Source: Bacteroidota bacterium
GTDB taxonomy: Bacteria; Bacteroidota; Bacteroidia; B-17B0; Aurantibacillaceae
DNA length: 64,000 nucleotides
Direction: 5' to 3'
Assembly: GCA_020162035.1 (NCBI GenBank)
Contig: JAIUNM010000001.1
Coordinates: 229,083-293,082, forward strand
The notes below the pieces were generated by a model. The model did no database searches. It had not been told where the DNA came from and saw nothing but the letters and a program-made list of their open reading frames with translations. This document shows, piece by piece, positions 53,995 through 63,895 of the stretch. The position numbers were made by a program, and so were the translations under genes. Position 1 is the stretch's first letter. Each line of letters begins with the position of its first letter.

Positions 53995-54960
53995 TTATAG
54001 CAATTGTTGAATGATAGCTTCGATGTTTACACCCTCTGCTTCTGCTTTATAGTTTCTTATTAACCTATGTCTTAAAATTGGAATTGCAATTGCTTTAACA
54101 TCTTCAATATCTGGACTAAATTTTCCATTAATTGCAGCATGACATTTTGCTCCAATAATTAAATATTGTGAGGCTCGAGGCCCTGCACCCCATTGCAAAT
54201 ATTTTTTAGTTACATCTGAGCAAAATTCGCCATTTAACCTTGTTTTATTTACCAACTTTACAGCATATTCAATAATATTATCTGCAACTGGTACTTTACG
54301 AATTAAATCTTGAAAAAATATAATTTCTTCGGCACTTAAAACTTTGTTAGCTTTTGCAGTACTAGCAACTGTAGTTAATTTTACAACTTGAAGTTCTTCT
54401 TTAAAACTTGGATAATCTAACCAAATATTAAACATAAAACGATCCAATTGAGCTTCTGGTAATGGGTATGTTCCTTCTTGTTCAATTGGGTTTTGAGTTG
54501 CTAAAACAAAAAATGGGTTATCTAACTGATATCTTTTACCCGCTGCTGTAACTTGTTTTTCTTGCATTGCCTCTAAAAGGGCTGCTTGTGTTTTAGGCGG
54601 AGTACGGTTAATTTCATCGGCTAAAATAATACTGCTAAATAATGGGCCTTTTATAAATTTAAAATTACGTTGTTCGTCTAAAATTTCGCTACCAATAATA
54701 TCACTTGGCATTAAATCTGGTGTAAACTGAATGCGGTTAAAACTTAAGCCAAGAGCATCTGCAATTGTATTTACTAATAGAGTTTTAGCTAAACCTGGTA
54801 CACCAACTAATAAACAATGACCTTTACTAAAAATAGAAATTAATACATTTTTAACTGTTTCGTCTTGCCCAACAATTACTTTGCCAATTTCGTTGGTAAG
54901 TTGATTATATTTTTTTACTAAAGCTTCTATTGCTTCTGTATCTGTTTTGTAAATAGACAT
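53995..54960 (-). CDS. MoxR-family AAA+ ATPase
   Basis: 321 residues with Walker A GVPGLAKT (53-60), Walker B-like ILADEINRTPPKTQAALLEA and the sensor/arginine-finger region TQNPIEQEGTYPLPEAQLDRF. Such ATPases act as chaperones for VWA-domain partners, which are not present next to it. Confidence 0.92.
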   Translation of the reverse strand: MSIYKTDTEAIEALVKKYNQLTNEIGKVIVGQDETVKNVLISIFSKGHCLLVGVPGLAKTLLVNTIADALGLSFNRIQFTPDLMPSDIIGSEILDEQRNFKFIKGPLFSSIILADEINRTPPKTQAALLEAMQEKQVTAAGKRYQLDNPFFVLATQNPIEQEGTYPLPEAQLDRFMFNIWLDYPSFKEELQVVKLTTVASTAKANKVLSAEEIIFFQDLIRKVPVADNIIEYAVKLVNKTRLNGEFCSDVTKKYLQWGAGPRASQYLIIGAKCHAAINGKFSPDIEDVKAIAIPILRHRLIRNYKAEAEGVNIEAIIQQLL

Positions 54961-55063
54961 AATTAAGTGCTAAATATTAGAACTTAAATTTATTAATTTA
55001 AAAGGCAAAATCATAAAAAATAAACAGAATAATAGTTAATTAATGAGGTTAAAATAGTTTCAT

Positions 55064-55092
55064 AAAAAAAGCCGGCTTTTTATTTCCGGCTT
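55064..55092 (-). terminator. Terminator after the PPIase gene
   Basis: AAGCCGG and CCGGCTT pair on the minus strand, followed by a T-run. Confidence 0.75.
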
Positions 55093-55098
55093 AATTAT

Positions 55099-57195
55099 TT
55101 ATTTTATTGAATTTAAAACATCTTCGTTTACTTTTACCTTGTATTTATTTTTAAGGTAGTTAATCCATTCTGTTTCTAAATAATTTTGATAATCTGCAGT
55201 AACTAATCCTCTACACTCACCTAATGTTTTAGGAGTTTTAGGCGATATTTTGTTTACCACAATAACCATTACTTTTTTATCAGCATCATTAATACTATTT
55301 TTTTCAGCAACACCTTGTTTCCAATTTGCATCTACATTTTTATTTTCGCCTTTTAAATATGTAACATTTTCAACACTTAAATTTAATTGAGATGATTTGT
55401 TAATTAACTCTACAATTTCTTTTTCTGTTTTGTTTGCTTTAAGTTGTTTTCTTACATCATTTGCAATTTTTTCGTTTAAACATTTGTAAGTAGTTACATC
55501 TGCTCGCTCATCCCACAAATAATTATTTTTATTTTTATTGTAATATTCATTTAAACCTAACGAATCGCGTACAGCTTTGCTCCAAACTTTTTGGTCTGTT
55601 AAATCAAACAGTAAAATCCCATCTCTGTATTCGCGCAATAAATTTTTATAGTCAACATATTTTTTATCTAGTTGGCTATCTTCATATTTTATTACTTCTT
55701 CATTTACCCAATTAGGATACATACTTTTCATTAACTCTACAACATCAGTTGGACTTCTAAAAGTCATTTGAGACTCTAAGTATTTTGCAAAATCCATTTG
55801 AGTATAAGATTTGCCGGCAAGATTAAATATTTCTTTATTTCCTAATTTTTTTGCGTTATCGGCTTTCCAAGTAGATTTAAGGTATGTTGAATCAACAACT
55901 TTTGCTAATTCATCTCTGTTTTTTAAATTTTCTTTAAAGTTGTTTTCTTTTTTAACTTTTGCAATTAGTGCTGAACGTCCCATTTGGTTACGAGAATCAC
56001 GATTTACACGTGTTTTTAATTCATTTTTAATTTCATCAAACGGCGGAACAGTTTTTAAACTTACACGTTTAATGATGTGGTAACCGTATGGAGACTCGAC
56101 AACTTGTGAATAATCACCATCTTTAGCAATAGCAAAAGCTGCATCTTCAAACTCTTTAGGTAAACGTCCGCTTTTAAAAGGTTGTAATAATCCGCCTCTA
56201 TCTTTTGTTTGATTATCATCACTAAACTGGCGAGCTAAATCTTCAAAATTAGAACCTGCTTTTAATTTTGTATAAAGTTCATCAATTTTTTTACGCGCGT
56301 TATTTTTTTCATCGGGTGTACTTTCTTTAGAAAATTTAGCCATAATGTGTTCAGCTGTAATTTCGCCTCGAGCTGCGCGTTTATCGTAAACTTTTAAAAT
56401 ATGGTAACCAAATTTAGATTTAATAACATCGCTTACATCTCCAATTTTAGTGTTATAAGCTGCATTTTCAAATGGGTAAACCATATCTAAAGCTGAAAAA
56501 TAATTTAAATCGCCTTTGTTATCAACAACACTAGGATCATCGCTAGTTTTTAAAGCAATATCTTGAAACTTATCGGTACCTGCAGCTTTATAGTTATCGG
56601 CTAAATTTTTAATACTATTAAGTTTTTGCTTGTAAATTGTGCTGTCTTTTCTTTTTAATGCATAAAAAACTTCGGTAGAATTTTTTAATAGTTTATCGTA
56701 GTTAGCAATTTCGGCTGATGTAGGCATTGTTCCTAAAATAGCTTTTCGTACTAATAAAATACGAGTATAAGCTTCCATTGTATCTTTAGGTAAAGCTGTT
56801 TCTGGCAACCTAACTAAAATATGACTTGCTCTTACTTCAGTTTTTAAACGATCATAAGCTTCGTGTAAAAGATTATCGTTTGTGCTTTTATCTGTTAAAT
56901 ATGGTGCTGCTAATTGTCTTCTGTACCCACTTAATTCGTTTTTAAAAGAAGTTAATGTATCTAAACCTAAACTTTCTGCTTCAAATACTTTGCTTTTAAA
57001 AAGAGAAAACAAATCAACATATTCTTTTACTGATTTTGTGTTGTTTTGTACATCTTTACCACTATTTTTTTTGTAAACGGCTTCAAATTCTGATTTCAAA
57101 ACTGGTTTGCCATTTATTTCCATTACTACTGGATCTTGTGCGTTTGCAGTAAAAAAACTAACTGCTAAAGCTAACGAAATTGAAATTTTGTTCAT
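55099..57195 (-). CDS. Exported parvulin-type peptidyl-prolyl isomerase (SurA/PpiD-like)
   Basis: 698 residues. Signal peptide (SLALAVSFFTANAQ). Two rotamase domains: the first starts at VRASHILVRLPE and ends SKFGYHILKVYD, the second starts ITAEHIMAKFS and ends ESPYGYHIIKRV. Helical N- and C-terminal regions flank them. It would fold outer-membrane proteins in the periplasm, useful to the T9SS and porins here. Confidence 0.93.
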   Translation of the reverse strand: MNKISISLALAVSFFTANAQDPVVMEINGKPVLKSEFEAVYKKNSGKDVQNNTKSVKEYVDLFSLFKSKVFEAESLGLDTLTSFKNELSGYRRQLAAPYLTDKSTNDNLLHEAYDRLKTEVRASHILVRLPETALPKDTMEAYTRILLVRKAILGTMPTSAEIANYDKLLKNSTEVFYALKRKDSTIYKQKLNSIKNLADNYKAAGTDKFQDIALKTSDDPSVVDNKGDLNYFSALDMVYPFENAAYNTKIGDVSDVIKSKFGYHILKVYDKRAARGEITAEHIMAKFSKESTPDEKNNARKKIDELYTKLKAGSNFEDLARQFSDDNQTKDRGGLLQPFKSGRLPKEFEDAAFAIAKDGDYSQVVESPYGYHIIKRVSLKTVPPFDEIKNELKTRVNRDSRNQMGRSALIAKVKKENNFKENLKNRDELAKVVDSTYLKSTWKADNAKKLGNKEIFNLAGKSYTQMDFAKYLESQMTFRSPTDVVELMKSMYPNWVNEEVIKYEDSQLDKKYVDYKNLLREYRDGILLFDLTDQKVWSKAVRDSLGLNEYYNKNKNNYLWDERADVTTYKCLNEKIANDVRKQLKANKTEKEIVELINKSSQLNLSVENVTYLKGENKNVDANWKQGVAEKNSINDADKKVMVIVVNKISPKTPKTLGECRGLVTADYQNYLETEWINYLKNKYKVKVNEDVLNSIK

Positions 57196-57257
57196 TTGAT
57201 TAAAAAAATTAAGTCTGCGAATTTAAATTATTTTATTTTTAATAATTATTTATTTTA

Positions 57258-58382
57258 TTATTTTTTAAAAAGTTCATCTAATTTATTGTCTAATTCTTGT
57301 CCACGTAAGTTTTTACCTACAATTACACCGTTTTTATCTACTAAAATACTTGCAGGAATTCCTTGAATACTGTACATTTTACCAACTTCATTTCCCCAAC
57401 CTTTTAAATCGCTAACATGTTGCCACGTTAAATTATCTTGTTGCACTGCATTTATCCATGCGTTTTTATCTGAATCAAAAGAAACACCTAAAACTGTAAA
57501 ACCTTTATCTTTATATTTATTAAAAGCTGCAACAACATTAGGGTTTTCCATACGACAAGGGCGGCACCAACTTGCCCAAAAATCAACTAAAACAACCTTT
57601 CCTTTGTAATCGCTCAATTTAACGGGTTTTCCTTCGGCAGTATTTTGTGTAAAGTCTGTTGCAGGAAATCCAACCATTGTGCCTTTTACAGCATCAACTC
57701 TTTTAGTGGCTAATTTAATAAATTTAGTATCTGCAATACTTTTATCAATATAACTTAAACTTTCGTTTACAACTTCAAACGGAATGTTTGGGTTATTAAA
57801 ATCGTTGTAAATTATAAATCCACTAACAGCACTTTTATTGTGGGTTTTAATAAACTCTTTTAATTTACCTATAAACTGATTATTTAATTCGCCATAAGAT
57901 TGCTGTATGCCTTGAGCTGTTTTAAAATCGCCAGCTTGTTGAGCATTATTAAAATCTGTTTGCATTTGTTGTTGCTTTAATACAAAAGTGTTAACTAATG
58001 AGCGATATTCGATATAATCTTTTTGAGTTTGCCCAGCTGTAATAGATGAAAAAGGTAATGAATCTGCTTTTAAAGTAGCTTTAACCGAACCTGCATCAAC
58101 AAAAAAAGGCATATTTGGTTGAGAATTAATATCGGTACTTGTAGTAAACCAATACATATTTGGATCAATACTTTTAAAAGATTTTGAAAATTTACCGTTT
58201 ACAACTTTAATTGAATCTGTAATGTTTACTTCATCCCATTTATGATGAATATAAATGTATGGTTTTGTGTAATTTTTTATTTCGCCATCAACTTTAAAAT
58301 TAAAGCCTGCGTTTTTTTTGTTTTGAGCAAAACCAATTACAGTAATGCCAGATAAAATTGTTATTAGTGTTTGTTTTAGCAT
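57258..58382 (-). CDS. TlpA-like thioredoxin lipid/periplasmic protein with DUF4369-like N-terminus
   Basis: 374 residues: signal peptide, an N-terminal DUF4369-like domain (FKVDGEIKNYTKPYIYIHHK), and a C-terminal AhpC/TlpA domain with the redox site C273-R-P-C276 in DFWASWCRPCRMENP. It probably reduces periplasmic disulfides, e.g. during cytochrome c maturation. Typical of Bacteroidota. Confidence 0.9.
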   Translation of the reverse strand: MLKQTLITILSGITVIGFAQNKKNAGFNFKVDGEIKNYTKPYIYIHHKWDEVNITDSIKVVNGKFSKSFKSIDPNMYWFTTSTDINSQPNMPFFVDAGSVKATLKADSLPFSSITAGQTQKDYIEYRSLVNTFVLKQQQMQTDFNNAQQAGDFKTAQGIQQSYGELNNQFIGKLKEFIKTHNKSAVSGFIIYNDFNNPNIPFEVVNESLSYIDKSIADTKFIKLATKRVDAVKGTMVGFPATDFTQNTAEGKPVKLSDYKGKVVLVDFWASWCRPCRMENPNVVAAFNKYKDKGFTVLGVSFDSDKNAWINAVQQDNLTWQHVSDLKGWGNEVGKMYSIQGIPASILVDKNGVIVGKNLRGQELDNKLDELFKK

Positions 58383-58473
58383 AATTTTAGCTTAACAACA
58401 AATATACCAAAAGCCCTACTTTTAACCTTTAAGTTTAGCTTTTTTAACAATTAAATGGTGTTTTGATTAAATT

Positions 58474-59340
58474 TTACTCGAATGAGAAAATAAAAGTAAT
58501 AGTTCCTTTTTGTTCTTCAAATTTGCCGTCAACATTAAATTTAACAGCTAATGCGGCTTGTTTAGCTTTACTCTTTAACAATGCACTACTTGTAGTTGTA
58601 CCTCTTCCATTAGGGTTTGCTTCAATAACTTTTCCTTCACTATCAACTAATATTTCAACAACAACTTTACCTTCTTCATTAATATCGCTTGGTAGTTTAG
58701 GTGGGTTTATAACAGCTCTGCCTTTTAAATCAATCCCGAATTTGCCACCACCAAAACCAGGTCCTTTTCCAGGTCCTGTACCATCACCTTCTCCTGTTCC
58801 ATTTCCTTTATCTTTACCACCACCTGTGCCTCCATTGCCATTTGCAAAAGGGTTTCCATCAGGAGCTCCATTTTGCCCTGCAGTATTGTTTTCACCAATT
58901 CCTGTACCATTTTTGCCATTTAATTTCTTAAATTTTTCGGCAAGTTTTTCGGCTTCGGTTAATGGTTTTGGTTGTTCTTTTATTGGTTTAATGATTACTA
59001 CATCGTTTTTTTTATCAGGTTTTGTTTCGTTATTTTTTTCAGTTTTAACTTCAACATCACTGTTTGGGTCTTCAATTATTTCTTCTGTTTTAACTGGTGT
59101 TTCTTGTGCAACTACATCTGTAACTTTTCCAATTGCACCGTATTCAATATCTCCACTACCTGCATCTATCATACCTAATGCCATTTCGGTTCCACTACCG
59201 CCTCCGTTATCGGGAAAAGGAGGATTGGGTGTAATTAAATTATAAAAAATTAAGAATAGCAGTAACAAAACAAATATGCTAATTGATATTGTGCCAGCTA
59301 GGGCTTTGTTTTTATTATCTTCTGCTCTTGTTAATTGCAT
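58474..59340 (-). CDS. TonB-like energy transducer
   Basis: 288 residues: one N-terminal membrane helix (ISISIFVLLLLFLIFYNL), a charged Pro/Lys/Glu stretch, a strongly glycine-rich linker (about 150-200) and a TonB-like C-terminal domain (INEEGKVVVEILVDSEGKVI, SKAKQAALAVKF). Follows exbD by 1 nt. It couples the proton motive force to outer-membrane transport. Confidence 0.82.
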   Translation of the reverse strand: MQLTRAEDNKNKALAGTISISIFVLLLLFLIFYNLITPNPPFPDNGGGSGTEMALGMIDAGSGDIEYGAIGKVTDVVAQETPVKTEEIIEDPNSDVEVKTEKNNETKPDKKNDVVIIKPIKEQPKPLTEAEKLAEKFKKLNGKNGTGIGENNTAGQNGAPDGNPFANGNGGTGGGKDKGNGTGEGDGTGPGKGPGFGGGKFGIDLKGRAVINPPKLPSDINEEGKVVVEILVDSEGKVIEANPNGRGTTTSSALLKSKAKQAALAVKFNVDGKFEEQKGTITFIFSFE

Positions 59341-59341
59341 A

Positions 59342-59746
59342 CTATTTGTTTGGTGCGGTTGCTAAAACTGGTTTAACTTTTAATTTCATGCTAAGCGTCA
59401 TTACATCTGCAATTACTTGAATTGGCAAATCTCTATCTAAATGCATAAATAATATTGGTTCAATTTGTTTTGAAGAATAATTGCTTATTTCTGTTTCTAA
59501 ATTTGCTTCGGTTATTTCTTTATTGTTAATGTAAAACTTTTTATCTTTAGTTACGGCTAAATGAATAGGTTTATTGTCTTTACTCTCAATAGTATTTTTA
59601 GTTGTGCTTTTAGCCAAATTTATTTTTATTGAATTTGGACTAACCATTGTAGATAAGATTAAAAAAAACAAAAGTAAAAAAAACATGATGTCATTTAATG
59701 AATCTGTACTTACTTCTGCTTCTCTATGTTTTTTGCGTAAAGCCAT
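59342..59746 (-). CDS. exbD: ExbD/TolR-family biopolymer transport protein
   Basis: 134 residues. A single N-terminal helix (DIMFFLLLFFLILSTMV) with the proton-relay Asp (D19 in SLNDIMFF) and a periplasmic domain. Works with ExbB and the TonB-like protein. Confidence 0.9.
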   Translation of the reverse strand: MALRKKHREAEVSTDSLNDIMFFLLLFFLILSTMVSPNSIKINLAKSTTKNTIESKDNKPIHLAVTKDKKFYINNKEITEANLETEISNYSSKQIEPILFMHLDRDLPIQVIADVMTLSMKLKVKPVLATAPNK

Positions 59747-59827
59747 CTTTTAGTAGTTAGTTTTTAGTTCTTAATTATTATTACAATTGTTATTAATAAA
59801 AAAAACACTAAGAATTAAAAAAATTAA

Positions 59828-60565
59828 TTATTTAGTTGGTTCGTTTAACATGTCTAAAAACTCAATTTGAGTATCTTCCATTCTGTGAGCAAGTTTATCT
59901 AACTTAGCATTTATCCAATGGTAACCAATAAATGCAATAACACCAACTACTAAACCTCCAGCACTTGTAATCATTTTTTGATATAAACCTGTTGAGATTA
60001 CTTCAATTTCAACAGTTTTAGCTAAGGCTATATCGTAAAATATTTTAATTACACCAATAATTGTTCCTACAAACCCAAACATAGGCGCAATACGCCCAAT
60101 TATGTTTAAGACATTTACATTTTTTTCGAGTTTAGCAATTTCGTTTGCTCCGCTTTTATTTAACGACTCTCTAATTTCATTTATAGATTGTCCAATTCTT
60201 GAAATACCTTGTTCAAGCATTGTGCTTTCTGGTGTATTGTTGTTTTTACACATTGCTCTTGCGTTTGCAATGTTACCTGAGTGTATCATTTCTTTTAAGC
60301 CATTAACTAAGTTTGGGGTTTTGCGAGAGGCTTTACTTACAACTATTAGTCTTTCAACTAAAATATAAATTGTAACTAGCAACATTAAAGCAAGCGGAAT
60401 CATAATTGGACCGCCTTTTAGCACCATGCTCATTAAATTAATTTTAGTTTCGGTTACTTCATTTACTGCTGGCGCAGTTTGAATACCTGTAACAGCGGGC
60501 GAATTAGCTAATGAATCAACACTTGTTGTAACAGCTGTACTTATTTGTAATATAAAATTTAACAT
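59828..60565 (-). CDS. exbB: MotA/TolQ/ExbB proton-channel protein
   Basis: 245 residues with three membrane segments (MIPLALMLLVTIYILVERL; a second near NVLNIIGRIAPMFGFVGTII; a third in AGGLVVGVIAFIGYHWI) of the ExbB/TolQ type. First gene of the leftward exbB-exbD-tonB set. Confidence 0.92.
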   Translation of the reverse strand: MLNFILQISTAVTTSVDSLANSPAVTGIQTAPAVNEVTETKINLMSMVLKGGPIMIPLALMLLVTIYILVERLIVVSKASRKTPNLVNGLKEMIHSGNIANARAMCKNNNTPESTMLEQGISRIGQSINEIRESLNKSGANEIAKLEKNVNVLNIIGRIAPMFGFVGTIIGVIKIFYDIALAKTVEIEVISTGLYQKMITSAGGLVVGVIAFIGYHWINAKLDKLAHRMEDTQIEFLDMLNEPTK

Positions 60566-60680
60566 ACAATGATTTGTTTTACGAAATTATTTTAAAAATT
60601 GCAGGTAAATTTTAATTACATAATTGGTTTTGCACAGTTGGTTGTTTATTATAATTTGATTTTACAAAATGGTTACAAAT

Positions 60681-60709
60681 AAAAAAGCCCCGATTTTATC
60701 GGGGCTTTT
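60681..60709. terminator. Intrinsic terminator after the OmpA gene
   Basis: GCCCCGAT and ATCGGGGC pair around TTT with A/T-runs on both sides; it ends the leftward T9SS operon. Confidence 0.9.
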
Positions 60710-60713
60710 AAAC

Positions 60714-62924
60714 TTAAGGTTTAATTTTTGTGATTTTAAATTCTGTTCTTCTATTTTGTGCATGAACATCTTCGCCGCAAGTAGGTTTAACCGGCCCTTC
60801 GCACTTACAATCATTTACCAATTTTGTTTCGCCATAACCTTTACCGGCAATACGTGTTTTAGGTATTCCTTTTGAAACGATATAAGCTGCGCTAGATTTA
60901 GCACGTTTATCCGATAATGATAAGTTACTTGCTGCGCTACCTCTACAATCCGTGTGTGAACCTAACTCAATATTAATATTTGGATTTTGTTTCATTAAAT
61001 CAACAATTTTATTTAATTCAATTGCAGCATCTGGTCTAATTGCAAATTTACCTAAATCAAAATAGATAGGTCTTAGGTCAATCATTTTTCCTAAATCTGC
61101 ACCCAATTTAATTTTATACATTTTTGTATTTAAATAATCATGTAAAAGTACATAACCTTCTTTTTTTATAGTAATATCAACTGGTTGAATTTTAGTTATG
61201 TATCCTTCTTTTTCCATTTTTATAATATAAGATAAGTCGTCGCCAACTTTTTTATCTTTATAAATATGTCTAAAATCTCCTTCTTTATTGGTTGTAAAAC
61301 TCATAAAAACTTGTTTAGTAAAGGCATCTGTTATAGTTACTTTTACTCCTTCAATTGGCGATAAATCATCTGCATCTGCAATTAAACCAAGTAAACCAAT
61401 AATTTTTTTCTCAAGTAATACTTCTTTTTTCTTGCCCGCCATAGAAGCGATATCTTCTTCTTTTAAAACTCCTACATTTTCTTTAAAGCCATCTTTTGTA
61501 GATTTAATTTTATAGCCTTTACCAGGAATTACATTAAATTTAATTTCGCCTTTTTCGTTTGTTGTGCCTTGGTATGCAGGTTTACCTGTTTCATCAATTA
61601 AAGCAACATTAGCATTTGCTAAAACTTCTTTGCTTTCTTTATCAAGCACTAATAAATCTATAGAAGCAGAAATAATTGGACGTTTACATACAAAGCCATA
61701 AATATCATCTTTAGTATCTTTATTACGATTTGTAGAAAAATATCCAGTTGATGAAGTGGTTGCAAAAAACCCAAAATCATCGTAAGGAGAATTAATAGGA
61801 TAACCTAAGTTTTGAGCTTCAAAAAAATCATCAGAACCTGTAACTGTATAATATACATCTAAACCTCCTAAACCAATTTTTCCATCACTGGCAAAAAACA
61901 ATATTTCATCTTCAAACAACATAGGAAAAGCTTCTCTTCCTTCGCTATTAACTGTTTGCCCTAAATTTTTTGGCTTTGTCCAATTTCCATTTTCTAAAGT
62001 TGTTTCCCAAATATCTAAAGAGCCATAAGTACCTGGCATATCGCTTGAAAAGTATAATGTTTTACCATCGCTACTTAAAGTTGGGTGTTCGCATGAGTAA
62101 TCATCGCTATTAAATGGAAATTCAGCCCAATCTGTCCATTTTTCACCTTCTTTTTTGCGTGAATAAATTTTGATGTTTACTTTGTTGTCTTTATCTTTTT
62201 TGAGCTTTTTATCAGTGTAATTGTTTCTTGAAATGAATTGTGTGTTTCCATCTTTAGAAAAACATAAAGGCCCTTCGTGGTATTTAGTTTTCATTCCATC
62301 GCTAGCTCCTAGTTCGTTTTTAACAGCATTGCCTTCTATAAAACCTTTGTAAACATCTAAAAAATAAGAATTATCCCAACCATATCTTCTACCTGAAAAC
62401 GATGTGTTTCTTCTCGATGAAATAAAATAAAGTTCATTTTTTAGCACAAACGGACTAAAATCATTTTCTTCAGAGTTTATATCTAATCTGTTTAGTGTGT
62501 AATTACTTGAATCTTTTTTCAATTCTTCTAGGTTTAACTTTTTAGCGTTAATGTTATCTCTAATTAACTTATACTCGTTGTTATTAATTTTTGAAAATAC
62601 TTCGTTTGCTTTAGTATAATTAGAGTTGTATTTTAAAACTTGATAATAGTTGTATAAATCTTTATCTGACATGCCAGTTGAAGCATAAGCTTTATCGTAA
62701 TAAACTTGGGCTTTGCGGTAATCACCAATCATTAAGTTGCTTTCTCCTGCTCTTACATGATATTTAATTTTAGCGTGTTTACTGCGAGATAATTCTTCAT
62801 ACATTTCTCCTGCTGAGGCGAATTCTAAATTATCAAAGCGTTTATCGGCAATTTTTTCTTTAACAGATTGTGCTTTTGTAAAAATTACACTGAAAATTGA
62901 TAGTATTATAATAATTTTTTTCAT
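60714..62924 (-). CDS. OmpA-family protein with PD40-like repeats
   Basis: 736 residues: signal peptide, a TPR-like helical N-terminus, WD40/PD40-like beta-propeller repeats in the middle (HPTLSSDGKTLYFSSDMPG), carboxypeptidase-regulatory-like repeats, and a C-terminal OmpA peptidoglycan-binding domain (ELGSHTDCRGSAASNLSLS, QNRRTEFKI). This architecture is linked to T9SS anchoring. It follows PorP/SprF by 18 nt. Confidence 0.9.
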   Translation of the reverse strand: MKKIIIILSIFSVIFTKAQSVKEKIADKRFDNLEFASAGEMYEELSRSKHAKIKYHVRAGESNLMIGDYRKAQVYYDKAYASTGMSDKDLYNYYQVLKYNSNYTKANEVFSKINNNEYKLIRDNINAKKLNLEELKKDSSNYTLNRLDINSEENDFSPFVLKNELYFISSRRNTSFSGRRYGWDNSYFLDVYKGFIEGNAVKNELGASDGMKTKYHEGPLCFSKDGNTQFISRNNYTDKKLKKDKDNKVNIKIYSRKKEGEKWTDWAEFPFNSDDYSCEHPTLSSDGKTLYFSSDMPGTYGSLDIWETTLENGNWTKPKNLGQTVNSEGREAFPMLFEDEILFFASDGKIGLGGLDVYYTVTGSDDFFEAQNLGYPINSPYDDFGFFATTSSTGYFSTNRNKDTKDDIYGFVCKRPIISASIDLLVLDKESKEVLANANVALIDETGKPAYQGTTNEKGEIKFNVIPGKGYKIKSTKDGFKENVGVLKEEDIASMAGKKKEVLLEKKIIGLLGLIADADDLSPIEGVKVTITDAFTKQVFMSFTTNKEGDFRHIYKDKKVGDDLSYIIKMEKEGYITKIQPVDITIKKEGYVLLHDYLNTKMYKIKLGADLGKMIDLRPIYFDLGKFAIRPDAAIELNKIVDLMKQNPNINIELGSHTDCRGSAASNLSLSDKRAKSSAAYIVSKGIPKTRIAGKGYGETKLVNDCKCEGPVKPTCGEDVHAQNRRTEFKITKIKP

Positions 62925-62942
62925 TGCTTAAATTATAAGGTA

Positions 62943-63875
62943 TTAAAAATAACGTGGTGATTTTAAAGCTTTACTTTTTTTCAAGAAATCAAAACCAAGC
63001 ATAATTTCGTGAGAACTTGGGTTATATTGTTTCATATTAGTTAAAGCAAAATCGTAAGCATATCCAATATGAAATTGAGGTGTAATATTATACACAACAT
63101 TTGCTCCAACGGCTGATCCATAACGGTATAATAAACCAAACCAAATCATTTTATTGTATAAAACAGATAGATTACCATCTACTGATAATGGTGCATTTGG
63201 AGTAAATTTAATTGCAGCTCCAGGTTTTAAATCCCATAGACTATTTAATTTAACAACAAAACCAGTAATTAAATATGCATGAACTGCCTGAGTTGAGTTT
63301 GCAAAATTTGGATCTGTTGTTAATTTGTTTGCTAACATCTTAGGTACTGTTACACCAACAAAATGTTTTTTACCATAGTAATATACACCAGCTCCTACGT
63401 TAAATGCATTTGTGCTAAAATTTGTATTATTAGTAACTAAAGGGTCAGTAGCGTCGTTAATTTTTACATTTGTAAAATTATTACGAATTAAATCAGCACC
63501 TGCTCTAATACCAAAGCATAATCTATCGTTTTTGCTATTTAATTTTAAGCGATAAGCAAAATCTCCAAAAATTGCGCTTTTGTTTGTGGGTCCAATTTGA
63601 TCGTTTACAGCATTTAACCCTACACCAATTGATTCATTTACCAAAGGTGTGTGAATTGTAAACATGGTTGAAACAGGAGCTCCTTTCCAACCACTCCACT
63701 GATTTCTGTAATTAGCAACTGCACTTAACGCATCTCTGCTTCCCGCATAAGCAGGATTTAAAACTGATCCATTAAACATATAAAATGAATTTTGGATTTC
63801 TTGTTGTGCCTTACCAGTATTAATTACAAGCATTATGCAGCTTATAATTGTTACTATTTTTGTTTTATTTTTCAT
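62943..63875 (-). CDS. PorP/SprF family T9SS membrane protein
   Basis: 310 residues with a signal peptide and the PorP/SprF pattern: SFYMFNGSVLNPAYAGSRDA, ANYRNQWSGWKGAP and, late, HIGYAYDF and HEIMLGFDF. An outer-membrane barrel that helps secrete or anchor a partner adhesin through the type IX system; the partner is probably the gene directly upstream. Confidence 0.94.
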   Translation of the reverse strand: MKNKTKIVTIISCIMLVINTGKAQQEIQNSFYMFNGSVLNPAYAGSRDALSAVANYRNQWSGWKGAPVSTMFTIHTPLVNESIGVGLNAVNDQIGPTNKSAIFGDFAYRLKLNSKNDRLCFGIRAGADLIRNNFTNVKINDATDPLVTNNTNFSTNAFNVGAGVYYYGKKHFVGVTVPKMLANKLTTDPNFANSTQAVHAYLITGFVVKLNSLWDLKPGAAIKFTPNAPLSVDGNLSVLYNKMIWFGLLYRYGSAVGANVVYNITPQFHIGYAYDFALTNMKQYNPSSHEIMLGFDFLKKSKALKSPRYF

Positions 63876-63895
63876 CTTTAATTCTTTAAATTAAA

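Noticed and set aside
58463..59245. Long plus-strand open frame (260 codons, proline-rich) opposite the TonB-like gene
   Set aside because: It is the mirror of the Gly-rich linker on the other strand (Gly codons read as Pro); it breaks the exbB-exbD-tonB operon and matches no family.
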